Positions 10,701 through 22,700 of a DNA stretch of 64,000 nt are shown piece after piece; position 1 is the first letter of the stretch, and the number at the start of each line of letters is the position of its first letter. The position numbers and the translations under genes are program-made. The notes beneath the pieces were generated by a model that was not told the DNA's origin, ran no database searches, and saw nothing but the letters and a program-made list of their open reading frames with translations. Source of the stretch: Siphonodentalium dalli (lineage: Eukaryota > Mollusca > Scaphopoda > Gadilida > Siphonodentaliidae); the NCBI GenBank assembly GCA_032622095.1, contig CP136061.1, positions 26,288,991-26,352,990 on the forward strand, written 5' to 3'.

Positions 10701-13700
10701 CAAATATTATTTTATTTTGCGGTAGTACAATTCGAAATGGCTAAAGGGCGTATTTTGCCACGCCCTAGCGTTGCTCTTGTTGGAAAATTGGGGCGGGCAA
10801 ATTTTAATTTTAATTTTATTCTTAACCCTTTCTATACTGAATACTCATTGACGAGTAGTTATCCCTTAGGAAATGTTCAGATAATAAATTCAATAAACGA
10901 GCACAGGTGTTTGTTCACAGTCGAAATAAGTTCTGATTGTTTGAATGGTTACACAGGGCATCTGCGAATTATTTAATCATAGACTCCATTGTATTTATTT
11001 TACAATCACAATAAATTTATTTTGCTTTTGAAGTTAGAGGGTTTGACGACTTTAATATGATCTGCCTATTACAATATCTTACACTTCTAGAGGATCGACC
11101 TATATGGCGTAGTACATGTAGATAAATCCTACATTGAAATTATTTACTTTTACTGGGTTTTCTCCTTATCAGCTACCGGCCCGTTCCTCCGACCCCTAGT
11201 GGAAACCCTGCCTAAGCAGAATGAGGTCTCCAGAGGGTGAATTTGGTGATGCTATCTCGCCGTTTGGGACAGCGTCACTAAATTCACCCTCTGGGGACCT
11301 CATTTTGCAAATATCAGACACACTATCTCCAGGCTTGTTGAGAACATACTATTTATTTTTTAGTTGTCGTCGGCTACTTTGGACTGAAGTATTGGTACAA
11401 ACGACAAGAGAATCAACAACAAGAGGTTTATGATATAGTTGAAAAAATATTAGGTATGTCTCAATATTATTCTTTATTATACGTTCAACAGTGAATTATA
11501 GAAAAAAAATGCGTTTAGATAAACATAGATATCACCAAGAAGGGGATATAGAAGAATATACTTTCACACTAGCTCGCGCGTGCGACCGATTCACTTGCGT
11601 GTACCAATGTGCTACCAGAATATTTCAAGCCGTTAATGTTTAAGGCTTCTGAGAATCATAATGTTACAAATGAAATGAACCTCAATGCAAATCCAAAGTG
11701 TTTCAAACATATTCGGGCCATTGACAGCGACAGCGATTGAATTTATTGAAATGTGTTTTCAATTTCGAGACGGTGTTTCCTGGTGTACTGTTTCCGGTTT
11801 AATTTCTCATTCAAACTTTGTGTTGAAGAAGGACAGACAGAAGTGAAAGAACCCATTGTGATATTCTAAATTATATTATATTCATTGATATTATTATACG
11901 CCTTTTTGAAAAAAAGGCCGTATTATAGTATTGGTCTGTCCGTCCGGGCGTCCGTTAACCTGTTGTCCAGATGATAACTTTAGTTAGAGTGAACCAAAAT
12001 TAGTAAAATTTGGTATGTGGGTTTATTAGCCGAAAAGTAAGTTCAAGTTCGAATTTGGGTTCCGCCCGCCAATTTTCACCGGAGTTATGCCCCTTATTTA
12101 ACGTTTTTTGTCCCCCGACGTTTCCGTCGGAGGACTATAGAAATGACCCTCGTCCGTCCGTCCGTCCGTCTGTCCGTCCGTGCGTCCGAGATTGGGTACC
12201 TTCATGGTGTAATCAACTCCTCCTACAGTTTTAAACGTAGAGATTTGAAACTCTGGGATATTGTTCCTAACATGTTGGTGATTTGCAACATCTATATAGC
12301 TAATCAAAAATATAATTTTTTCCATATTTTTGGGGGGGTTTTCGACTTAGAAAATTTTGAACATTTTTGCCTTTTGGATGAGATTGGGTACCTTCATGGT
12401 GTAATCAACTCCTCCTACAGTTTTAAATGTAGAGATTTGAAACTCTGGGATATTGTTCCTAACATGTTGGTGATTTGCAACATCTATATAGCTAATCAAA
12501 AATATAATTTTTTCCATATTTTTGGGGGGGTTTTCGACTTAGAAAATTTTGAACATTTTTGCCTTTTGGATGAGATTGGGTACCTTCATGGTGTAATCAA
12601 CTCCTCCTACAGTTTTAAATGTAGAGATTTGAAACTCTGGGATATTGTTCCTAACATGTTGGTGATTTGCAACATCTATATAGCTAATAAAAAATATCAT
12701 TTTTTCCATATTTTTGGGGGGTTTTCGACTTAGACTTAGATTTGAAACTCTGGGATATTGTTCCTAACATGTTGGTGATTTGCAACATCTATATAGCTAA
12801 TACAATAATATAATTTTTTTCGCGTTTGCATGCGTTTGTTCATCGGGTTGTTTTGTCCAAGAAACTTTGCGAAGAAATTTTGCGGTGGTTTGCAACATCT
12901 ATATACTGTATAACATTGTTGCAAATAGTATCCTTCTAACAAATCCAATCATGAAGTTTACCACTCGAGTCGGGGGACATGTGGTCTGCGACCTTTTATT
13001 TGACTTAGAAAATCCTTGAAATTTGTTGTCCGGATGATAACTTTAGTATAGTTTATCGGAATGAATCCAAATTTGGTATATTACTTTCTTTCACCAAAAC
13101 ACAGGTCAAGTTCGAACTTGGGTTCTGTCCGACCATTTTTGGCAGAGTTATGCCCCTTTTTCGACCCTCAGAAAATTCAGTTTTTCTTATGTTTTTTGGT
13201 TTCCGGATGATAACTCGATTTTGGAATGTTTATACGCAAAACCCGTTTTTTTGTGGATTACATATATCAAAATACAGCTCAAATCCGAATTTCGTTTTAA
13301 TCCGATAATTTTTGCGAGAGTTATGGCCCCTTTTTTGACGTAATTTGACTTAGAAAATCCCTGAAATTTGTTGTCCGGATGATAACTTTAGTTAGAGTGA
13401 ACCGATTTCAATCAAATTTGGTATGTGGGTTTATTAGGAGAAAAGACAGCTCAAGTTCGAATTTGGGTTCCGTCCGCCAATTTTCACCGGAGTTATGCCC
13501 CTTATTTGACGTAATTTGACTTAGAAAATCCCTGAAATTTGTTGTCCGGATGATAACTTTAGTTAGAGTGAACCGATTTCAATCAAATTTGGTATGTGGG
13601 TTTATTAGGAGAAAAGACAGCTCAAGTTCGAATTTGGGTTCCGTCCGCCAATTTTTACCAGAGTTATGCCCCTTTTTTACCAGTTTCCGCCGACCCAAGA

Positions 13701-16700
13701 GAGGGCGTATATTGCACGCCCAGCGTAGCTCTTGTTACATTTATAATTAAAATCTATTTTATGTTGAAATTTGACATATTTATGGTGGGAAATAAAGGGA
13801 AGAATATGGGAATTATATGTTTATATTCTGCGGATGGTGAAGTATCATTGCGTGAACAGGCAGCGATCAGCTGATGGCTTCAAAAATTATGCATCGATTG
13901 AAGACCATTGTGAGATCATTTATCGTCGTAAATGGTGAATTTTTTCTTTGTAAATGCGTATAATAAAAAGAACATCTGGTGTTTTTTGAGTGGATACAGA
14001 AAAGTATGTCATTCGCTCACGAAAATAAACATTTGTCTCGCTCATTCATGACATATTTTTCGGTATCCAGTGCACTCAAAAACCCTAGATATCCTCTATT
14101 TATACGCCCATTTTTGAAAAGGGGCATATTATGTTTTTGTCCATTCATTTTTATGTTTACCCATACCATAGTATGGTAAACATAGTGTCGTTGTCCGGAT
14201 TGACCACTCGTCGTTAGTCCGTCGAGCCGTCCGTCTGGCTGTCTGTCTGTCTGTGGACACTTTACGTATGGTGCGATAACTCGAACATTTTATATCTGAT
14301 CGGAACCAAATTTTGTATATGAATTTATCAGCATAAAAGAGAGATCGAGTTCGAATATGGGTTTGATCCGACTATTTTTAACTGAGTTATGGCCCTTTTT
14401 CGAAAAAATATATTCACTCAAAAATAAAATTGATTTCCTTGCTCAATTTAACAAAAATAAAATGATGGACATATAAATAAAAATAATATATAATAAAATA
14501 TTTTTTGTTTAACCCTTATTCCAACGTATCGTCTTTTGACGTCTTTTGTTGTAGCGTCCGTATCGTCTTTTGACGTCTTTTGTTGTAGCGTCCGTATCGT
14601 CTTTTGACGTCTTTAATTTTTGCATTTTCAACAGTCGGATTTGAGACTCGAATAAAGAGTAATAATGACGATTTACATTGTTTGTGTTTTGTTCTGCTGA
14701 TGGTTAAGATCATGAAGGGCACATATTAAATCATTTCTTCCTTTGCTATGCTTTAGATTTGCCAAATGTTTACTTAGAATACTGTTTTGGCCGAAAAGAA
14801 TGAAAACAAACGAAATAGAAACACGTGGTTTCGACGAAAACGAAAGTTGTTGTCAAAGACGCTTCCTTGTTGATTGCGTTATACGTGGCCGCGAGGGTAA
14901 TTTATGTAAAATATGACAACTTGAAATTGATATTTATATTGGATTATGTATTATTTCTTAGGTGGTGATTTTATATTTCCAAATAGTGCAATGAACATTT
15001 TTCCCAGTCGTAATTAAATCGGCCACAGCTAAGCAAAATCTCAGCGTGACAGTACTGTTGCGGAACTGGCCATTGGGATGTTTTTCCTGTCGAGTTCCAT
15101 TTATATGATTGTCACTTCACCCGTGAAAAAAGATTTTTTATAATAATATTTTTTTTAATGGACTAACATCACAATGAAGGCACGTATTTCCACCTTGCCT
15201 TCCTAAATATTACAAAATGTTGACATAGAGTATTTACTCAGTCTCGTATTAGCTGACAAAATGAAAACAAACGAAACAGAAACACGTGGTTCACTGGTAG
15301 CGAATTTTCGATGAAGACAAAATTTGTCTCAATATTTAATGTAGGTGAACTTCTCCACAAACCAAATGTTGTGAAACATATTCATTAAGTGTCACAATTG
15401 TTGTTTAATTTTGAGAACTCGAACATTGCAATTCTAAATTGATGACTCAAAGTGGATCTTTCTGCTTTTATTGCACAAATTTACTCTGCGAAATCAGGTT
15501 ATTTAGGAGCATCAGAATATTATTTCCGGTTGTAATGTAACTACGGACGCGGCCGTGGTATCGGTGGGATTCTGAACACATAATTAATTAAAACTTTATT
15601 ATATATATTATCTACAAATTTAGTATAATAAATTTATGAGATATTACTTTTATATATCCATCTGTTCAAGATTTAAAATATACCGCGCAAAAGACCGTCG
15701 ACCCTGATCGATCGAGAAAGAAATCAATAAAAAAAAAGTAAATATCTCCTGGTTTGACATCAAGTCAGCCCAATGCGGGTGCTTCTAAATAAAGGCGAGT
15801 TTACAGTTGACATGCAGATATCTCAAATTCATCTTGGGGAAACTTCTTTGTGTGTATGCATATATAATTACCGAGTATAAAGTAATAGGGTACTTATATC
15901 AACGCAATGTCGATAAAACAAAGAATATCCCAAGCGACACATTCGAGCACCTGCTGGCTACGTCTTACAGACTCTTACTAAGTTAGCCCACTGCCATTTT
16001 GAACAATTCGCGCTCGTTTTCTGTCATCTAATTAGCATCAATGGGGAAACTCCACCCCTAAACTTGAACCAATGAAATCAGTTCAAACTTCTAATCATTG
16101 ATGTCATTGGTTGTCAATGAAAACATTCTTAGAATCAACAAAAAGTGACCTTTGAACATGTGGTTTTTGCACGAAAATTTACAAACTTTCACAAAGCAAC
16201 GTGATGTAATTGCTAATAATTTGCGCTTTTATCGGAAGTCTTTTTACGACTATTGTCAAATCATGGTTTATATGATTAATGCACATAAAATATAAAGACA
16301 TTTGGTTTAATTATTTTATTTATAATACGCTTTTTTGTTTTCAAAAATCATGAATTTTTTTTTTTTCAACCAGGACACGAGTCCGTGGGTAAACAAACTT
16401 AAAGGACATACTCGCATAGGCATACCGTAAATTTGCATAAAATGTCATTTTTTGACTCACATGTGTGATAAAATGAAGATAAACGGTTGTTTATATGCAC
16501 ATATTTAGTTCGTCTACTGGTTTATGTTTCGATTATCGTATTCACAGATGACACTTAATTGAAAGCATGTTTGTTGTTGCATATCGGATGATACACATGG
16601 CACATGTACCTGTGGCCAGTGTGGGGAAACACCCAATGATGTTATAACGTCAAATTCCTGTTGGCTAACGTAATTACCTTCATACCTGGTGACGTTGGCT

Positions 16701-19700
16701 ATATGACGTGGTTTAACTACATGTGCTGTTGGGAAAAGGGTTAAATAAAAAAAATTAAAAACATTTAAAGTAAAAAAAATTGAAAAACTAACACCATTAT
16801 AACTCTGCCAAGGGTACCCCGAGTCACCACACCAAATTTGGTTTAAATCGGTCCATAACTTTGTGTTATGTACTGGTAAATTTGTTTGGAGCGAGTGAGC
16901 GACTTTAAACCCAATTCACCAATTCCATCCCATGCCTTTGGACTACTTAGCTATTGATAAGGCTATATTATTTTCTGATGTCTCTTATGCCAATTGATGT
17001 GCAAATAATCTGATAAGAAAGCTATGGTATCTAATTTAAAATAAAGATTCAACAATAAACATCACATGATATTAACAGTAGACCTGGACATCTGTGCTGT
17101 AGAGTGATATCTTCAGATGGTCTGAGGTCATTATAATTGTTATTGGTTTAATAGAGAAGTCAGTGTTCAAAATAAACAATTCTTGTGAGTTGTTGACAGC
17201 TCTGCTATATAATTGATATTAATGGGTCAGCAGTGACCTGGCTTATCTGTATACTATATTGTGGGTAGAATTTGATACATTATTATTCTAAACTTAAATT
17301 GGACTCTCTTAACCCAAGTATTCCATGTCCAGGCCACCTTTCACATTTAACCCAAGGCTGTGGTGGTTTAGCTGTACCAGTGCAATCTCTTTATATAAAT
17401 GCGAGTGACCCATAAATTCCAATAATTTGTGTTATGTACATTTGTCTATAGGACATAACAGTATACTCTATAATTCAACACTAAAACTCTCATTTATGAT
17501 TCCGATCATAGTAATTTACAGGGTTCGTACACGGGTCTGGAATCCTGGAAAAGTTATGGAATTCGAAAATTTCGATTCAATACCCTTGAAAAGTCTGGAA
17601 AATGGGACCTTTTTTCACCCTACTATGGGAAAAGCCTTGAAAATAAGCTACCCTGAGATTCAAGGTCTTGAAAAGTCATGGAATATCCCAAGGCCGAGTT
17701 CTTAGGTAAATAAACGCATCTCCGTAGTTATAGTTGGAACTACACCTTTTACGGTATGCCGAAACACGAATTGTCTCCCTTACCGGAACTCATTTATATA
17801 CGCAATAACAGAACGCGAATCGAACGGACCTAAAACAATTCTGTCAATGCGTACTCTCTCTAAATTCACCGATGTTACCTGATGTTACTGAATATATTTG
17901 GCAACAAAATTATCCGAGAGCACCATTTTATAGTGTGCAAATATAGTTTTAATCGTTGTATTGCCTTGTTCGAAATAAATCGTGATCCAACCGGAAAATC
18001 GTAATTTTGTTCCCAATGATTTTAGAAATTATAGACTCGGGGTGTCAAGGCCGATAATTGTTGCAGATGAAAACCATTTATTGTTCATATCAGCTTAATT
18101 AGTTAAATGCATCTTTGCAGATAAAGGGCTCATTTTAACTAACGTATATGTGTGCTCTGTTTAAACAACCTGGAAATTTATATATTGGTCTTCCTCATTG
18201 TTTAGCTAGGTACGAGGTATGGACAAGTTATGGAATTTTTTCACTGAAAAGTCTTGGAAAATTTGTCCGAAAGTCTTGAAAAAGTATGGAAAAGTTATGG
18301 AATTTTACTCTCAGCTAGGTGTATGAACCCTGATTTACTATCGCCAAGGGATGGGTTAACATCTGCCGATCGTGATCGGCCTCTCGTTAGTTTTCAGTTG
18401 AGAGGACAAATAAATAAAAATTCTGTGTTCTCATGCCCTTGTCACTGAAATTTTCTTCTAAAAAGCCTCGTCAAATTTTTTGTTCAATAATTCCTGTTAC
18501 AAATATTGGATTTGAACAATTAAAATTCATTTTATTTTGTTTCTGGAGTATGTTTTTTCAGCTTTTAAGAAAAAATTTAAATAAATAGCCTCCCTCACTC
18601 ATCTCATAATTGAGATCTTAATTGCCTGAGAACGCAGATATTTTATTTTAATCGCCTAGCTTACTGTATACACCCCTGAGGATAAACCCATTATTATTTC
18701 TCCCAAAAAAATCATGGGGTGGTCCTCAAAGATAAGCCCACCCCCATTTTTAGAACTTTGGAGTATTGATGTCAGGTTAACTCTGAATGAAGATGACAAA
18801 AATTCATGCACAAACATAGTATTACTTCAGTTAATTTCTATTGCAAACGACCTGCCCCATTGTTTCACAAAATGCTATATCATAATTTATTAAATGATCC
18901 TACCCTTATTCCATTCAATAAACCCATTCTATAAATTGTGATATTAAACATTCAAAAATAGTGCCAGGTGACCTTTGACTTCCAGTTTGTCGTCTGTTTA
19001 CATTCCGTATGCTACGTCTCAAAATACTATGGCTTCCAATATTTTTCCAACAAACTATAATGATGAAGAGTTTGAAAAGTTATGTCATAAAATATACGCC
19101 ATTAAATATGCCAAAGAATCTTTATTTAGCTGGGACTATTTCTTTATGCGGGCAAACAATGTATAGTCAGTGAAACTTTATCGCATGCCTTATAGAAGCC
19201 GATGATAGTTTCACTTCCCATTTGTTGATTTAAGTATGTTTTTTCAAGGTTTTGGATCATGAAAAAATAGAATCTACAACTCGTCCAGTAAATTAGGTCT
19301 GGACCTCGCCAAAGGCTTGGTCCAGACCTAATTTACTGGACGAGTTTTGTAAATTCCGCTATAAACTTGTTTTAGATCCTCTATATATAAGATATATTTT
19401 TAAATATTTATCTAACATAATAAAACATAAAATATTTTATTTTAATGAAATAAAACAATATACATCATGATTCACCAAATTCACCCTCTGGGAACCTCAT
19501 TCTGCTGAGGTGTAAGCAGAATGAGGTCCCCAGAGTCTGAATTTGGTGATGCTAGCCCGCTATGCGGGGTAGCATCACTAAATTCACCCTCTGGGGAACC
19601 TGAGCAGAATGAGGTTCCCAGAGGGTGAATTTGGTGATGCTAGCACGCTATGCGGGGTAGCATCACTAAATTCACCCTCTGGGGACCTCATTCTGCAAAT

Positions 19701-22700
19701 GACAGGCACACTATTTCAAGGCTTGCATTTTGCGCTCCAAAATACATCTAATAATAATTGATTTTCATTTTTTTCTGGTATCAAAATAAATACTTGAAAT
19801 ACCTTTCTACAAATGTCCCAGAAAGATGCCTTGAAGTCATAAAAAATACAACAAAAATCGAACCCCGAGCTAATACTGCACCATTTGTATTCATTGATAT
19901 CCCTAAATCGGAAACGTAATAACACATGACTGTCCGGAAAAGATATATTGTGTTATCTTAACATATAATCAAGCCTTGAAATAGTGTGTCTGTCATTTGC
20001 AGAATGAGGTCCCCAGAGGGTGAATTTAGTGATGCTGCCCCGCATAGCGGGCTAGCATCACAAAATTCACCCTCTGGGAACCTCATTCTGCAAATGACAG
20101 ACACACTATTTCAAGGCTTGCATATAATTATTTTAAAACTTGACTTGAATTATGTATAATTTTGGGGTTCAAACATGTCTGTTTGCGCATCTATGTGGTT
20201 AACTATTGCATTCGACTACGTCACTGAAGTGAGATATTTGTTCAGCAAATGGCCAAGCCTTGAAATAGTGTCTGTCTGTCATTTGCAGAATGAGGTCCCC
20301 AGAGCAGGCTAGCCTCACAAAACACCATCTGGGAACCTCATTTTGCTGAGGCCTCAAGTGCTATGGTAAACCTAGGATCATATTGAAGTTCCCCAGTTGA
20401 AGTTGGTGATGTTCACCAATGCTAGCCAGTTGTGCGGGGGTAGCATCACTAAATTCACCCTCTGGGGACCTCATTCTGCATATGATAGACACTATTTCCA
20501 GACTTGCAAATGGCTATAACCTAACGAGTGGAATCAAATCAGTATACCAGTAGCACATACTAATCCATTGATCTTTGCAGAAATTATACAGAATCAACAC
20601 AAGAATTTCCAAGACAGTGACGACCCTGACATTCAACCATATGTTGCTGTACAACACGTCAGAGATCAACTATTACCACCGTCCAAGAGGTTAGTCTGCA
20701 TACAAGCCTGAGTTTTTTAGTGTGCCTATAATTTGAAGAATGAGGTTCCACAGAGGGTGAATTTAGTGACGCTATCCTGCATAGTGGGCTAGCATCACCA
20801 AATTCACCCTATGGGGACCTCATTCTGCATGGCCTCATCTCCTATGGGAGACATAGACTCAAATTGAAGTTCCCAAATGGTGAATATTGTGATGTACACC
20901 CATTGGGAACCTCGATTATGCAATGTGTCGTCTGCCAATTTGGGGATATACAGAAACTAAGCTGAAAAAAGAAATAGAATCTAAGTTTCTATAGAAATTT
21001 GATAATAAAGAAACTTCTCAGTGGAGATGAGGCCTAAGCAGAATGATGTCCCCAGAGGGTGAATTTGGTGATGGTAGCCCGCTATGCGGGATAGCGTCAC
21101 TAAATTCACCCTCTGTGGACCTCATTCTGCAAATGAGAGACATTCTACAATCAGATTTGAAAGTCAAGTAATTGTAATTATACCCTGTTCATGTCATAAC
21201 TTGAACAGTAGTGCTCGGATCTCAATGAAATTTTGTATGGATGTTCACTACTATGAGGGCATTCAATAGAAGGTTACATCGTTTTGTTCCGATTTTCCAT
21301 TCTGGAGTTATTCATCTTTGTTAATCTAGAAATGTTGGCTGTTTGGTCCATCCGATGTCCGTTCAGGTCATAACTTGAACAGTAATGCTTGGATCTCAAT
21401 GAAATTTGTATGGATGTTCACCACTATGAGGACATTTAATGGCACATTCAACTGTTTTGTTTTGGTTTTTTGTTCTATAGTTATTCATCTATGTTTATAT
21501 GAAAATGCTGATTTTTGGGTCCATCTATCAGTCATAAGTTATAGATATGCCCACACTAGGCGGTATGCCACAAGGGGGTATGCACCGGACGACAGTCCAT
21601 CTCTTGTTGTGTTTTATTTTTAACAATTTGAAGGGTTAATTAATGTAAGGATCTAAGGATGGCTCTGCATATAAACAGGTACCATAAACTTTGTGACAAA
21701 AGTCAAGTTAAATTCGAAGGTAAGATACGTCTACTGAAAAATTTTCGTACCTCCACCAACAACGGCAGAGGAAATTGTTAAAATTTGCAATTTATATCTA
21801 TGTCCGACTTCATTACATTGGTGACAACATGTTTTAGCATGAAATATTTCTGATCATCCTTCAGTGGCTAATATCTGGACATCGCCTGCATAATCATAAA
21901 TCACAGCAGTGTTATTTAAGAACGTAATCGAGATGTAACCAAACAGAATAAACCATGTGGCTTTTAACTGGTTCAGTGCTGAAAGCCCATATTTGGACCC
22001 TATGTAAGAGTGCTGGAAGCCCAGATATGGGCTTTGGCAATGACACTGTCTTGTTTAGTCAACTCTTGTTTAGTTTAATCATTTAAATAGCGTTTGTCAG
22101 GTAATATTTCAGAAATATTGTTACATATATAATTAAATTGGGACATTGTGAAGTTTGAATGGATGCCGACCAATAAAATTGTCAGAAAAGGTACTTATAT
22201 CGCGAAAAGTTTGAGAAAAATTACAAATGTTTTGCCCTAAGGGCGGCCGACAAGTAAAGGCGACAACCAAGCTCATAACCATAACCTAATCAGACATCCA
22301 GGCTCATATCGATAACCTACTTTGACGAACAAACAACCAGGCTCATAACCATAGCCTAATGAGACATCCAGGCTCATAACCATTGCCTAATGAGACATCC
22401 AGACTGATAATCATTGCCCAATGAGACATCCAGACCCATAACCATAGTCTAATGAGACATCAAGGCTCATAGCCTAATGGCTAATGAGAAATCCAGGCCC
22501 ATAGGCATAGCCTAATGAGACATCCAGACTCATAACCATAGCCTATTGAGACATCCAAGCTCATAACCATAGCCTAGTGAGACATCCAGGCTCATAACAT
22601 AATCACAAATGTATATATGGGGGACAAATTTGAGAAAAGAGTGCAAATTATCAACTGCGAGCATAAAATTCAATAATTTTCTGTTTGTTGAAATATATAT

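Larger units (their letters stand above)
8716..10780. mobile_element. Family F tandem-repeat (pearl/Helitron-like) element with nested family G
   Basis: It starts with the hairpin TATACGCCCTTTTT/AAAAAGGTCGTATTA, then GTCCGTCCGTCTGTC repeats, then ~165-bp core units (ACATTTTTGGTTTCCGA..., GAACCAAAGTTGGTATGTG...) at about 8818, 9474 and 9642. It ends with a second hairpin (AGGGCGTATTTTGCCACGCCC, ...AGCGTTGCTCTTGTTGG). The family G element 9785-10620 and the TTAA MITE 8987-9473 sit inside. Core tandem repeats plus a CCGT microsatellite resemble bivalve pearl elements. Confidence 0.65.
11892..13735. mobile_element. Family F element, copy 2, with nested family G
   Basis: It starts with the hairpin TATACGCCTTTTTGAAAAAAAGG and CTGTCCGTCCGG, and ends with the hairpin GGGCGTATATTGCACGCCC followed by AGCGTAGCTCTTGTTA. 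Core repeats occupy 12000-12100 and 13005-13680. Family G (12107-12985) lies inside. Confidence 0.65.

Noticed and set aside
12143-12733. 196-codon open frame with three 64-residue repeats
   Set aside because: It is explained by a 192-bp tandem repeat whose length is a multiple of three, starting in a GTCC microsatellite.
19281-19345. Possible transcription terminator or hairpin RNA
   Set aside because: Eukaryotic context; an isolated inverted repeat is more simply a small MITE.
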